From Saccoglossus kowalevskii (taxonomy: Eukaryota > Hemichordata > Enteropneusta > Harrimaniidae): DNA of 50,453 nucleotides. Location: the NCBI RefSeq assembly GCF_000003605.2, contig NW_003128862.1:589886-640338 (forward strand). Direction: 5' to 3'. A program made the translations under genes and the position numbers. This document shows positions 25,772-39,677 of the stretch, piece after piece. Numbering within the stretch: the first letter of the stretch is position 1; each line of letters starts with the position of its first letter. The notes beneath the pieces were generated by a model. It was not told the DNA's origin. It saw nothing but the letters and a program-made list of their open reading frames with translations, and made no database searches.

Positions 25772-28700
25772 TTCACGTAATTCGTTGGTGATTTTTTTGG
25801 CTGAGATGATTTTGCTCATACTTGACAGGCGGGTCATACCGTCACTCTAGTTGAGAGGTAAAATCGGAAAAAAATTCTGTCCCACCGTTGCCATGAAAAC
25901 GGCAAAAAAACGATTTTAGAATACTGAATAGCATTTCGTGAACATATGGTAAAACGTGTTTTTTTCATAAACCTCGTCCCTACCCATGTTTCAAAATGGT
26001 TCAACCCTAATACTGTTAGACATTGATTGATGCTAGCGTATTTGGCGCTATCATAACTGACCTATTCAAAACGCAATGTCTCGGCAAACCTCCGATGGCC
26101 ATTCATTGATATCTTATATGTCTATTACGACTGAATCCTCGGACAGTGGCATTTTTTGCGCTTGTAATCCTTCATCAGGTAATATTATCATAACTGTGAA
26201 GCCTAGCTCCCAAGTGAGTTATTCCGTAAGACGGTTATTGGGGATTGTTTTTTGTTTTTTCGATTATCACCGTCACGGTATAGAAAATACATGTACAGTA
26301 GTTGGACACAAATGAGAGAAAAATCCATCATAGGTGTTATCAACAGATTTAACTTTACGATTTCAACTCTAAACTGTACGGTTATTGATTGTATCTTTCG
26401 CTTATCGTTCTGACGATTTACACGGGGTTAGCTCTTCGGAATAGAAGAAACGCATTAATGAACATTGATCTATTCTCAGTAATGAGCCATCTTGTATTGC
26501 AAATTAAATATCAAAGAAAGAAGCTGCATATGAAGATGGAAATAGTTATTGGTTGTGTACTATTACTATTTTATATATCCACAAATAATCAAGTTATGTT
26601 TTGATTACGTAAACCATGTCCACCATGCATAGACAGAAAAAAATGAAAAAGAACATAAAACGTCCGCATGGACGTTCTCGAGAAGAAAACAAAAAAACAA
26701 GTGTCAACTTTTAGTTGTTTGGACTCTTTGAGTTCGCAATTGAAAACACTACAATCTCGAGAAGCAGACTTCCTACTTCTGTTGCACCGTAAATCCTGAC
26801 AATGTATCCCCTTGGGAACTCGAAAGCAGATCAGAACAATTCCTAAAAGTACCAGCACTAACGAAGATTGTGTTAATTTGTATTCACGCAGAAAGTCTCC
26901 CTTGCCCACTAAATCCTTGCCACATAAGATACATGTACTATCTATTCGGTGCCCTCACGTTAAGTTCAACCACCAACAAACTTTCTCGTAATTCAATCAC
27001 CAATCTCACTGATCTCATTTTTCATTAGTAAAACTATCGATAATTTAAAGAAGGGCCCATTAACGATCACAGTTACTGGTAGTATAAATTGAACTAGCAT
27101 TTACAGTCACTATAACTAGCTCAGGATGTTTTATCTAATGTTCTTGCTTTTGTGTGCCGGTGATGTGTGTAAACAGCCGTGACGTCACTGAGTATTGTTT
27201 AACTGAGTTGTTCTGAAATTCTGAATGCCAAAATAATGTTTTCCAGGATTCAATGTTTTTGATATTTCTCATGATTAAATTATCACTTACTGCGAGTTAT
27301 CAATGCTTATAATGACGTAATTATCGCCGATATGTTGTATCTAAGTAAATAAAGTTAGTATGATATAAGCCCTGCAAATGCTTTACTATTCTATGACCAT
27401 AAGTACGCGTGCCTCACACAAATTGATTAAATGGTTTAAAAATTACAAATTGTCAATAGCAGAAATGTGTATTCAGAAAAAAAATACCATTATCGTCCAG
27501 ATTTTTGTTTTTCAATTTGTTCGAAACATCTTAAGCTGAAGACGATATCAAAACATGATTTTCAAACCATAAATAAATTATGCTCTTTCATTTTTTCATT
27601 CGTGAATGATACAACCCATTTGATTGGTTACCTCAAAACTTGCGATGCTTCCCGCTTGGCACAATTCTAAGATGTTATTGAATCTTGCGATAATCACCAA
27701 GCATGGAAAAGCAAACTAATCAGGTTAGATTGATCTATCATATCACGTTAAATCTATAAACTGCTTCAAAAAATACCGGAAACTTGTATTTCGTTTTGTA
27801 TTGTAAATCGCAGTGCAGAGGTTTAACGAAAACAGATAATACACATCTCGGATAAGGACAAACACTTATATTCAAATAAAATGGCCGCCCGAGGGCCATA
27901 TTGGGTGGAATTAAAAGAACAGTGTTCAGTTGCCGATGTGGGATCATAACGTGGTTGTCAAATCAGGCTCCAGTTATATAGATAGTTTGTGATGTGCACG
28001 CTGAAGATCATAGAATGCCACTTTATCATAGTGTTATTTCGTATTCAAGTTTTGTACATTTTTCATTCCGACAACTGCACTCTTTATCTGTCAGGTTCAA
28101 TTTGTCCTCTTCACCAAGCTTGAATCACCCAATCGTTTTGTTCAGAGGTTTGGATTCCGACACTTAATGTCTGTTAAATTTATTAAATTATTTGTGAGAA
28201 CATTTTGACTTTCGTGACTGAACAAATTAAAAAGTTATAAATTTTAAATATTTTAGCATGCATGTATTATATGGATTTTGCATTATCTTTCATGTATTAT
28301 TTATTATTTTAACTGTAGACAATACATATGTATATTACATCAACTTGAAGGCTCTCTGAGGGAATACGTTGACGTTGATTGGGTAGATACAACTAAACAG
28401 TGGTCGCTTACACTGCGCATGCTCGTGATACATGTTGTCACAACTATGCTTAAACATCCCATGACAATTTTCAATATGAATTCCCCTATGTCTGCAATAG
28501 GACTTGTTTTGTGAACAATGCGACAAACCTGTTGTAGCAAATAGCATTCATTCGACCCTGCCTTTCAGTTGAAGCATCTGGTCTAGCATGCTATTCACTG
28601 GCAATTACTAAATGTTTGAATAAAGCACGACAATCATTATACGCGGTAAGAACATTACCCTGGGTCATTATTGTCGACTATTAACACACGCAACAAGGTT

Positions 28701-31700
28701 ACATGTTTTATTATAAATATAATATCATTATTATGGTATTTAAAGGTGGCCGACTGTTTATTAAAAAAAATATCGGAGCTTCTTGTCATTTGCAATTTGT
28801 TCTGCACATCATCTAGAAAAACACACACACAACAATGGGTCAAACATTATTGGAAATGGCAATCGTTAGGGAGTATAACATTATTTTCTATCGCTAAAAT
28901 ATCTATTGTGAAACGTCAGGTAGTTAGTATGTGTAGTTATGTTTATTCCTAATTTATCAAGTATTGCTTTGAAATGGTTGCACATGGAAAGAATTGGCTC
29001 CAATGTACATAGTAGTGAACACTTCATGAGAAGGCGCGGCCTAAGCGATGATTCTTCTTTTGTGGTCCATATGAGCGACAGGAAATCCGTTACCACCCTC
29101 GATATTTTATTTATATATTGTCATCCATCAATTTCAAATACTTTTAGAGAGTTGCGATATTCTAATTAGCAAATGACCACGAAACCAGACAGATTTGATT
29201 GTTTTCACGATATTGCTTACGTTATTTTGCCTCAAAAATATGCTAGCATGCGCCTCAACGTTACACTATATAGCACTTGTTTTAGGTACCGATATGTTTA
29301 GACTTGAAGCCGTTCTATAATTATTCTCATAAGCAAACGGTTTTTTTTATTTAGCCCTACGTCTCACCATATCAGTTCAGAAAAAAATTCAGTCAAGTTT
29401 TCAAACAATTATTGACAATGAGTTATTTGTCGAATGCTTCAATCCGTCGAAAATTACACGTTACGCAACAAAAACACAACGTGGTGATTGTGCCTCGATT
29501 CTTACCATGCAGGCTATTAAACTTCTCATTATTATTCAAATCACAAATCCTAGTGTTTAGTGACGAACATAGTCAATCAAAGCGGTGTCAAACGTTATAT
29601 CATCATATCATAGAAGTCTACAGTTCTATTCCGATCATGTGGTGATAACTTTAGAAACACGTTCAATATTGTCATAAATATTTCAATCTCACAAATTCCA
29701 TGTTTACGGTTGCTTCTCGCAGCAGCTTTATTTTCTGCAAAGATGTTGCTAAGTACATTTATTAGCCAGCAGATGATACATTGATTACACTCTCTGTTAC
29801 GAAACGAGGGGACAATTTTCCTTTCGCAGTCGTACTAAATCACAACAAACGTCTTACAAATATTATATAACATGAGACGGTCTTTGGTGAGGTAATCGAC
29901 AGGACAAGCGCGTATACACATATATCTTCTATACCCACATAGTGAAACTAACCGGCAACTTAATTTGTCGGTAACAAATATCGGCTACAGTATCTGCATA
30001 TAGTTTGCTAACCACTACACAATGTGAAATGTGTATATTATTATATATTGCTTCTCATTTTATTGCAAAATAAAGAACTTATTTTTAATGCCCATTTTTC
30101 AGCACCAGCATAAGTGCTTCATCGAAGTCAATTTCTCAGTTAAAACGATTGTTGTGAAACGATTCCCAGAAAACTATAATTTGCTGCAAACATTAAATTT
30201 TAATCCGTTTTCTTGTAAACTACAGATTTATATTAACCCTTTCACTTTGATATTAGCGTCTTTGGTATTTGACCATTGTGATACTGATATTGCAGCCAAG
30301 TGTCTTTGGATACTGTAATGTAAAATGTATTTTTTGATACCAAAGCAAATAGATTAAGCATGGCGTGTAATTTTCCTAATAGAAAATACACTGTTGTATT
30401 CGACTGCGTTGACCATTAATCTACGTTTATAGGTTAAAAAATAATTATCAATATCATAATTGTAACCGTGATGAACAATGGCACATTCATTAAACGATTC
30501 GTGGTGATATTATGAATGTGAATGTGACGTATACTGCAGTGCCTGCAGGTGTATGAAATCACGGGATTTGCATGTTGATGACGTATGTGGCAATCTAATA
30601 ACAGAAGTACTATATTGTATTGCCTTATTATTTCCACATCAACCGAAAGCTGTCCGTGGAACCTTGTTGCGTAACTAGTAATCATTCGCTGTGATATGTT
30701 TTAACGAGGAGCAGATTACAAACTTCAACCTTTGTTGTTGTTTTTTTTTAAATTTCAAGTAGCCACGTACTGGATTCAGTCAGCGGTGTCGTCGTAACTG
30801 TTATAGACAATGCTTGATGATGATAATGTATATTTTACGTCATTTGATGTCAATGTGAACGATTGTTTCTATGACATTTTGTTCGTCATTCGTAAAACGC
30901 TAAGTTGAGTACAATGTGTAGTATATACTACTTAATGTTGGAGGGCGTGGCATCGGTGTTGACCGTTTGTTTATTGGTCAGAGTGCACGTGATATTCTAA
31001 GTACGTATTTAGTATAACAATATTTTCTATTAGAAACGCCATTCAATCCACCATTCATAGCTGACTCCTATTCCGAAAAGAACATGCACCAGCTTCTTTA
31101 ATAATGCGTTTTATCTCACTGTGTTAGCAGAAAAGTGGCGACGAATCTACAATATGGAAACATTTCAGGTGAGTGACCATGTACAACTTAGTCATTAAAA
31201 CCAAACGCAGCTTATTGTGATTACATTGTACAAAAGACGAAGGTTTTTGATCCACCATACGCGCGAGCAGTTTAGCTGAATCACACACATTGATTTGTAA
31301 TTATATTCAGTGAGTTCAAGTCAACTTGTGTTTGTTTGTTACTGCAGTCATTATTTTATCAGAAGGGTTTCAATCCCAGGATACCTTTCAAACCGACTTC
31401 ATACATCCCACATCATCACTGAATGTTATTTATTTCTGATCCGATACCAAGACATTTTTGGATATCTAGTATCAGAATTAAGTTAATTAAAACTACCGCG
31501 AGAGCGACTGCTGCAATACGGTCAGTGCCGATGGTTAAATGTATGATCCACATATTAAACAGTCAAACGCACAGTATAGTGAAATTAATGGTGAAAAAAA
31601 ACTGTGTGGTTTTAAACACTGCGGCGATTTACTTGTAATACACAGTGCATTGGATGCGCGTATCTTCACTACTTACACTACGGTTCCTGTTACTTCATTA

Positions 31701-31850
31701 GAGACATCATGTCCGTGGGCGATAGCATATTTCCTAGAAGATCATTAGTTAGAAATAATACTCCAACAGCGCGCGCCTTTCTTGTGGTATTACTGTCAGT
31801 AAGTTTAAGTAATTCTCCAAGTTTCCGACCATTATACCGTCGTGCATTTT

Positions 31851-31874
31851 TAGTTTTTCAATATTGAAAAACTA
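31851..31874. repeat. Perfect 24-bp palindrome
   Basis: The half-site TAGTTTTTCAAT is followed immediately by its exact reverse complement, with no spacer. It is AT-rich and isolated, with no flanking element recognised. Confidence 0.8.
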
Positions 31875-32811
31875 CTTTGACAAGAACTGGCAGTGTATAA
31901 TGGAATAATTTACAGTCGGTCGAATATGTACGTACGTTTTTAAGTGTTTCTACTTACCACAGATAAGTATATGTCACGGCAACAGATTGTTGCTCTATGG
32001 GATATGAATGCCGATGAGCACACATGTTGTCACAGCGGTTGGGATCGAATGAGCCTGTGCCACACAATTTTTTCGTGTCTTTTAAAGATGATGATCGCCA
32101 GCTTTTTCTGATAATTAATGACAATAGTACTCATCATGATTTTATGATAAAAAATGTTATTACTGTCCCATTTTGTCATTTTCATTATAGTGAAGTACTC
32201 TGTGTGAGAAGTAGATCACTAAGTGCGGTGACCATACCTTTGTGTTATTTTGGTATAAAATACAATGTTCACGTTATTGTATATGGAGGAAATCTTAAGA
32301 TCTATCTCAGTGGTAGCCTACTACATTCGGAGGCTAAAACACGGTATTTACATAATGACACACTCGGCACTCTCGCATGTTTATGAATCTCAGTAATGTA
32401 ATCATGTACGGGTTGTATAGAATTCCATATTAAAGCATTATTTACCAAAAAATATTAAGCATCATCATTTCCGTATATGCTTGTACTACAGTAACCGAAA
32501 CAATCCCAGTGGGGTTCGATTTGCGAGAAAAAACAGTTGAATTTCAGTTTTATGAACTATTATTGTACATCTATCACCATAACGCAATAAGTAACAGCGT
32601 ACCGTAATTTTGCGGTATTTCACTGGATATTTTAGTCCTACCATAAAAGGAAACGCCAATTCCAAATATGGAGCGACCTCTAATAATAATAAAAAAAAAA
32701 CATGGCTGCCCCAGGGTTTGACTAGACCCTACATAAAATTCGCTAAATCTGTTCTAAACGTTTCGGATTTCGGCATTCCCATGATCTATTTCTGGGAGGA
32801 AAAGTTGTATA

Positions 32812-32858
32812 GGTTATTATGAGGATACTGAAAAGTATGTATTATCCTCGTAATAACC
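32812..32858 (+). repeat. 16-bp stem-loop
   Basis: The left arm GGTTATTATGAGGATA (32812-32827) pairs with the right arm TATCCTCGTAATAACC (32843-32858) around a 15-base loop. The single mismatch would be a U-G wobble in RNA, so the stem would be uninterrupted. It is shorter than a typical animal miRNA precursor. It may be a MITE relic or a small structured element. Confidence 0.55.
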
Positions 32859-33639
32859 GCATAATGTAAGATAATTTAGAAAAAAATCTGATGATATGTT
32901 TTAATACACATCTAGCACTGATATTCATATCTAATTATAAATACTACCTTCGCAATGAGCACGTGGAATTGTAATTAGGCAAATGAGTTTGAACAACTGA
33001 ACGTATACATATGGAGAATAATTATGAGTAATTTGGAAGTTTACAAAGTTGCAGCTGTTCGTTCGTTCGTTCAAATAAACTCTTCTAACCGGATTTAGCA
33101 TTGTCGTCTGTTTGAAATAATGGAACGGCAACAATCACCTATCTATATTAGGAATGTTATCTAAAATAAAATATCTATTATGCAGGTATTTTATTGTAAA
33201 ATATGGTAGTCTGTTCACACTCCGACACGGTGCCATTAACAAGATATCGCAAGAGGTTCTGCGATACGTAAAATAATTGATATGTTACTGCACAAATACC
33301 CGAGATATGGAAAGTATAATATTATAACTGGTTCGCACCTTGCAACATATGTGTTAACCATATCAATAAGACATTAAGGAATAACTGACGTTCATTTAAA
33401 AAGCATATCTTGTGATCTGTGAGCTTGGAACACTACACCGAAACTCATTTGTCTCACGCACTGTGCTGTCCTACAATCGAAAGCCTCACGGCAAAATATA
33501 TTTTCAAGATATCCCGCAAACAAGTCAGGTAAACCTGACCATGTCTCAGCACTCACATAAAATTCCTAGTTGATCGTACATGAAATACATAGATGTAATT
33601 TTCTGTGTACGTTTAACTATTTTGTCATTTCCTGAGATG

Positions 33640-33656
33640 TTTTTTTTTTTTTTTTT
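33640..33656. repeat. Poly-T tract (T17)
   Basis: Seventeen consecutive T are followed by AAATTTTT. It could be the relic of an antisense poly-A insertion tail, but no retroposed body was recognised next to it. Confidence 0.85.
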
Positions 33657-36600
33657 AAATTTTTGTCACCTGTTTTTCGCCTCCTGTTTCGGGACTAGTC
33701 GTTGCACATACGTTACGTTGTTTTCGACATGCTGATCAAAGACCGTTTCAACCGAACATCAATTCAGTAGAAAAAATAACAATTTGGCTTTGCAACATTA
33801 ATAAGGGGTGCGTTTGAATATAACAATATACTTGACACGGGCAATGCATTGTCATAATAGTAATTGCTGCTACTGTGTATGTTACATAACTTCTTTTATG
33901 ATGCCGAACAATAGCCCTTACTAGTAAAGGGGGATGTATCCCAATTACAAGCCTGTGATGAACTAGTAGTCAGATAGAAAAAAAAAAACTTCCGAGGATG
34001 CGTTAAAAAATAAGCATCACTGAGATGCAAACATTACTGGTAATATTCGGTAAAATATACATAGTTATATTTACACTGGTTTTTATATCTTCACGGCAAT
34101 GCTATATCTGGTTCAAGGTCAAATGTTAACAGCCAAGTTACGACGATTGTAAACACTAATTATTACTATAGATACTATCTGGTCAATTTGTTACAAAAAT
34201 AGCAAATGCATTTATGTTATCGTGTTATCATACTTCATTTACAACAGTTTGCGAATGCTTCGATAACAGTGCTTAGGAATTCCCATGCATTCCCCAAACA
34301 CATCGCCATCTGGTGATCGCTACACTATTTGTCTTCATCTACACGTTGTCAAGAGCGCCTTTATCCCATCCTCATATAGTACATATAGATTGAAAATCGC
34401 ATCATTAAAAAATAATACAAAATAATACAAAACAATATTGTCGTGTTACGTCATAATCCATATAAGTCAAGGATTCGTCTGTGGAACCTAGCAACAATCT
34501 ATTATTATCACTCCTTAAGAGGCTTTTTCGAAGGTTGGGTGAACATTGAATGATATAGTATGCTATAACATGGCTTGATAAGTTGACAATTACAAGCCCG
34601 CTAGGCAGCCAATCAAAACTAATGGGGAATGTATGTGCTTCTAATTACTCAGTGTGTATTTGTCTGTTTATCAAGAACACGAACCTGCTGAATGTCACTA
34701 TAAAGAAATTAGCAAAGATATTGTCAAGTTGGGATTACGTGTTTTTGCTGATTATAAACAGACGTTTCTGAAGACACTAATACTAGAAATCTGTAATTAC
34801 TTCAATAATGAAAGTTTTCGAATTAAAAAAAACGATTGTCGTTGCTACGGTAACAGTAGCCAACGTGTTTAACTCGAGTAACGCCGCATAAGTGACTAAT
34901 ACTATGACTCTACTCTCATAAGCACGTATACAAAAGATGACATATAAAATGATTGACAGTTATTTAGGTTTTAACGTGCTAGCAAGATTTCATTACATCA
35001 GTGTGCGTTGAATCCTCCACTTTCCATTGTATCGATTACTATACTCCATCAAGTGTATGACGTACTAATGAAGGCAACGGTATTACTTCATGCGGAAGAG
35101 TCGTCTGATAATAATGATACAAGACAAAAATGGAGTTACAGAAACCCAGACTCAATGTCTATATCGCACTGTGGAATCAAGGCGAAGAATTGCTAAACAT
35201 TCCTATGATAGAATGAACACGATGAAATGCTCTCTCTTATCTCTTATTTGATAAGGCATTGCAAAAAAATGTCTATAAGCTTCCATAATCACTGATTTGT
35301 AATGGTTTCATGAAACACACGCCCTCATCTTACCTTTATTCGGGAAGTTCTAATTATTTGCCATATATGACGGACTGATTCACCAAACAATATAACAACG
35401 AAATTTTCTCTAGCACGTTTTTTTTTAAAATTAATTACCACTGTGAGATATATGTATCGCAAATATCATTTCATAAGACGAATTGTTTTTGCCACAATCA
35501 AACAGTTAGCTGTTAGTTGAGCCCAATTTTAGAAAAGACATAGTGGACCCACAAAGTTGAAGTACAAAGTGTAATAAATCCCTAGTTGTATACATGCAAT
35601 TTATTATTCCTGTGTTTGTACTTAAATGACCGTAAAATGTACCATCCAATTTCGACGTTTAGCTCTATTCTTAAACTTGTTTAATTGTGTGTTTGTCAGA
35701 GCGACATTTCGAATAGACACCAACATAGATGATTTTCCTGTACACGCGGGATTAATCAGAAGTGTAAATAACGCATGGTTGTTTTTCAAATATGAACGTA
35801 AACTATACTGGCAATTCAGTTTTATGTATATTGTTATTCACATGGCGACATCATGTATTCATTCTATGCCTTCTCGGAATCATATCTAAAATATCAATAC
35901 ATAAGATGTCAACATAATCAAAACTAATGGTTCTGTGTAAAGTGGTGAATAAACTACGATTAATTATCGTACTTAAATTGTATTTATATCGCTAATATAA
36001 AACGCGCAGACAATCCTACTGTTCCTTACCTCTGTGAAATTCCAGAATGAATCTAGTAATTGCAGCGTAATTTGTTGATCATAATAAATAGGCTATGGTA
36101 AACGCGAATCAAAAATATTTAGTAGTGATGGTCAGGATGTAATGTTGTATCTGAATGCTCTCAAAATGCACAGGGCTATGATAAGGATGATGAACTCATC
36201 TGCCAGATAGGGTTACTGCTAACCCAACGGTAACAGTTTATGTCGGTTTGTTAAAGACGTAAACACCACAAGCACTGTGCGACCCGATATCTGCCACTGT
36301 ATTAAATCAAATTGTTGTTGACGTACATTCTGTTCTCCGAGCGTCTCGTTGTCTGATATATGATCTTGTAGCTTACCCTGGGGCAGGAAGCACTTGACGA
36401 ACATAACACAGTTCTTGGGAAACGGCACCCATAGATCAAACATCAAAGCTTCACTGGAGGTTGTAATTTTAATGAAACAAGAAATTGTCTTGGTAGGGTG
36501 TTTATTGGGTTATCATACTCAACTTTTATTGGTACACGTTTATTGTATTGTGTACACTATTGACTTCATTTCAAATGAAACCTTTCAAAAGAAGGCCTTG

Positions 36601-37129
36601 GGTTATCAGCTGATATATAATCATTAATAAATGTGGCATATCGTGATCCCCCAATCAAATCAATATATCACATACATTCATCGAATATATACTGTCATTG
36701 CTGTCACGACAATAATTTTGGCAAAACCCAATCAAACAATTAGACACTATTTGCAGTCAAATGTGACATGTGAAAAAGGTATATCACTATCATGAAAGTA
36801 TTATTAAATCTTAACAATTGTTCTCATTTTCACCGTCTATCGAATTAAAGGCTTACAGTATGTTGCCATTGTTGATATTAAACAACAAATTCATAAACAT
36901 TATGCAAATCAGAATGCACAAATGGATTTCATTTCAAGGTGACCGATAAACCACATAAGAATGGCGAAATATTGTTGATTTTTTGTGCGAGCAATAAATG
37001 TGAGCAATACATTTCCATAACTATATTATAAATGAAATGCGAATATCATGACATTACAATGTTGCATGCTGCTAATGGCTCTGAAGAATTAACCGAAGTC
37101 ATAGTTATTCTACCGACAGATAACTGAAT

Positions 37130-37132
<3 letters not shown>

Positions 37133-37163
<31 letters not shown>
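37133..37163. repeat. (AT)15 microsatellite
   Basis: An uninterrupted AT dinucleotide array of about 15.5 units lies in AT-rich DNA. Confidence 0.95.
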
Positions 37164-37164
<1 letters not shown>

Positions 37165-38820
37165 GTTTTGCTGATTAGATATTGCGTTATCAAATTGAGG
37201 TTTGAATTTAGCTGTTATTCTCATCAGAAATCCTCACACATGTCACACAATTTATAGCGTCGAACTGAACAGTGACACTTTATTCATAGACATTTTAACA
37301 GAGTTGAGTGATTTTTGAGGGAACAAAATAAAAAAAATAATGGACAGTCATGTGTTAGAGATGATATATCTCTCCCCTAGAATGAACACATTGATTTCGC
37401 CTCTGTACGTTACCAAAATACAAATATAATAAATAAATTGAAGAATATGCTAAATATTTTAGGTTAAGCACATCGAAATGCGTTCGTATATACTTCTCTT
37501 GTATAAAAAGGGATACTAAAACTAATATTCATAATACCAATGATAATAATATAATAATTTAAGCAATCATTTGTTTTAAATATTATTAGTCATGTCGCCG
37601 GGGAACTAAAACAAGCTTACGTGCCATTTATTTCAAACCAATTGTTAGCTAATGATTACATTATTTAATGTCTACATTATTTATAGTGTTTTTCTTGCTC
37701 ATTAATGTATTTCTATACAGAATATTTGACAATCCATTTGTATAATATATTTGGCTAATATTCACCAATAAAATAAACAACGCTTCATTTTATGATAGTA
37801 ACATTTCTATAACTTTAGTTTTTTCTTGCTTAAAAAAAGGAAGTTTATTTGTTGGATATTCATATTATGGGCCTCACTTGGAAATGGATAACCTATGGTA
37901 GGAGTGCCCGACAGTGCTCTATTTATGAAATGAAACACGCCCTCATCACCATAACCTATTCATAGCACGGGCACACTGGTATAATATCATTACAATTAAT
38001 TGAATAGATATCATTGCAAAACGAAATAATATATTAAGTCATATACTTCTCTAATACATGTACTTAGTCTATGTATTACTTACATAGGCGATTGTAAGTA
38101 CAAATACGTACATACTAAACTATCAATATCATATAAAGCACACTCTGCAAAAAATAAATATATTACTTTAATTCTCGAGTTAATATCTTGCTTTTAGTTT
38201 CGATCAACGTATAAGTTGTATTCTTTTAAAAGCCTAATATTAAAACGTTTTTTATACATTTAACTCTGATTGCCGTTTGCTGCAACTAATATTACGAGAT
38301 AACTCGATACTTTAAATTCAAGTTGATAATTTACATGGCATTTACTAAAAACATAGAGACAAAAGAATATGTGCGTAGTTATAAAACAAATACATTCAAA
38401 ACCACAGGTCATATGTCAAGAATAATATAAATCTATAAACATAACTACGAGTATGTGTATCAACGTTTCCCTTATGTAACAATACTCGTAATCAATAAAG
38501 CCATTTAAATCCCACTGTAAGTGTGACATTTGATGAATAGATAGCGAATTGTCTGTTGAAACTAAAGGGAATGTAAACAGACGCTCCCGCCTTGTCTAGC
38601 TATAGTTGTGAAACAAACCGTGAAATTAGATGTTTTGTCACGTGAATAACGAATTAAATATGAACTCTGATGTAAATATTTTAAAACACAAGACTGCCCC
38701 GAATACCTTCTCATTCCTGTTTGTTATTCAACATGTTCGAAGTATTTCCGCGTGGGATAGCATGGGGCATATTCGTGGAAGTGATGACGTGAAAACAACA
38801 ACATTTAACGATGCTACTGA

Positions 38821-38907
38821 ACACCCAATACAATGACCGTTTCCAGACCGGGGATAGAGGGACTGTCCCTCTATCCCCGGTCTGGAAATGGTCAATGTAT
38901 TGGGTGT
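38821..38907. mobile_element. Foldback inverted repeat, 43-bp arms
   Basis: Arms 38821-38863 and 38865-38907 are reverse complements at 41 of 43 positions around a single central base (T38864). The inner 24 bp, including CCAGACCGGGGATAGAGGG, pair perfectly and are GC-rich in an AT-rich background. The inner part recurs at 39635-39663, so it is a repeated unit and not an isolated palindrome. It fits a foldback or MITE-like remnant, or a head-to-head terminal repeat junction. I could not assign a superfamily, and no convincing target-site duplication was found. Confidence 0.6.
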
Positions 38908-39634
38908 GAATTGGCCTCCTTCCCTGGCCTTTGCGTTGCGGGTATGGGAAAAACATTGTCACGTGATCAGTACACAACCGGTCACTATTTTTGACATCGT
39001 CAGTGTTATGTATTTTTTTTCAACTTAGTTGTTTATTCCAGAATTCGAGCTTTTTCACATAATTTGTTAATCCGGATATCTGTATAACGTCATATTTTAG
39101 CCAGCGAGTAGTTCTTTAATTCATCTATTTTAACAGCAGCGACACATTTTCGCAATAAATGTTTATACCAATATTTTTCTTCGATTTTGACATTTTTGAT
39201 CGAAACATATCATTAACAATTGGTGGGCTGATTTGTTATTTGTGGGCTGATTCGTTATTAATGTTAAATTTGGCGATTTTTATGGATGTTTTGTTCGATC
39301 GTAAATGCAAATGGCAAAGTTTTGAAATGACAATGTGCGTTATTCAGTGCTGAAAAAATCATTTATGTACGAAAATTAAAGCTTTGTTTTATACGTTTGC
39401 ATCGAACACAGTCATTAGTAGTATAGTTGACTTGAATTGTTCTGAATCCCTGACAATCACGGGTTAAACCACGTTAACATGAACGTTGCCATATTGACAA
39501 GATTTGTTTAGCCATGTCACCATGTTGGTACGCGCCGTTTTTTTCCTCATTAAAACTAGAAGATGAACATATCGTCCCGGTTGTTAACGGTTTATTTACC
39601 CGCAACGCGGTTCGTGACAAAAAAAAACGACAGT

Positions 39635-39663
39635 CGTTTCCAGACCGGGGATAGAGGGACTGT
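39635..39663 (+). repeat. Third copy of the foldback core (29 bp)
   Basis: This copy is identical over 29 bp to 38838-38866 (left arm plus centre of the foldback) and is therefore inverted relative to the right arm. With the right arm (38865-38888) it could form 24-bp terminal inverted repeats bounding a ~796-bp element (38865-39660). A perfect mini-hairpin GTGTACT-GA-AGTACAC overlaps its end at 39662-39677. The DNA between the copies has no coding capacity and includes a 19-bp tandem doublet near 39223-39260. Confidence 0.65.
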
Positions 39664-39677
39664 GTACTGAAGTACAC

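Larger units (their letters stand above)
24426..38820. other. Non-coding stretch, no gene supported
   Basis: Apart from the simple repeats and hairpins listed separately (25734, 31851, 32812, 33640, 37133), I saw no exon, structured RNA gene or transposon coding region. Open frames of up to 120 codons occur (for example 32024-32386), but they lack family motifs and splice context. Two GGGCG-type sites lie at 24687-24697 and 24718-24728, and a CRE-like GTGACGTCAC lies near 27180. Confidence 0.55.

Noticed and set aside
26589..26909. Minus-strand open frame of 106 codons with several Cys, considered as a THAP-like or zinc-finger fragment.
   Set aside because: Cys spacing fits neither family and no conserved flanking residues are present.
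32024..32386. Open frame of 120 codons on the + strand.
   Set aside because: No domain, signal, splice context or family resemblance; composition is like random AT-rich translation.
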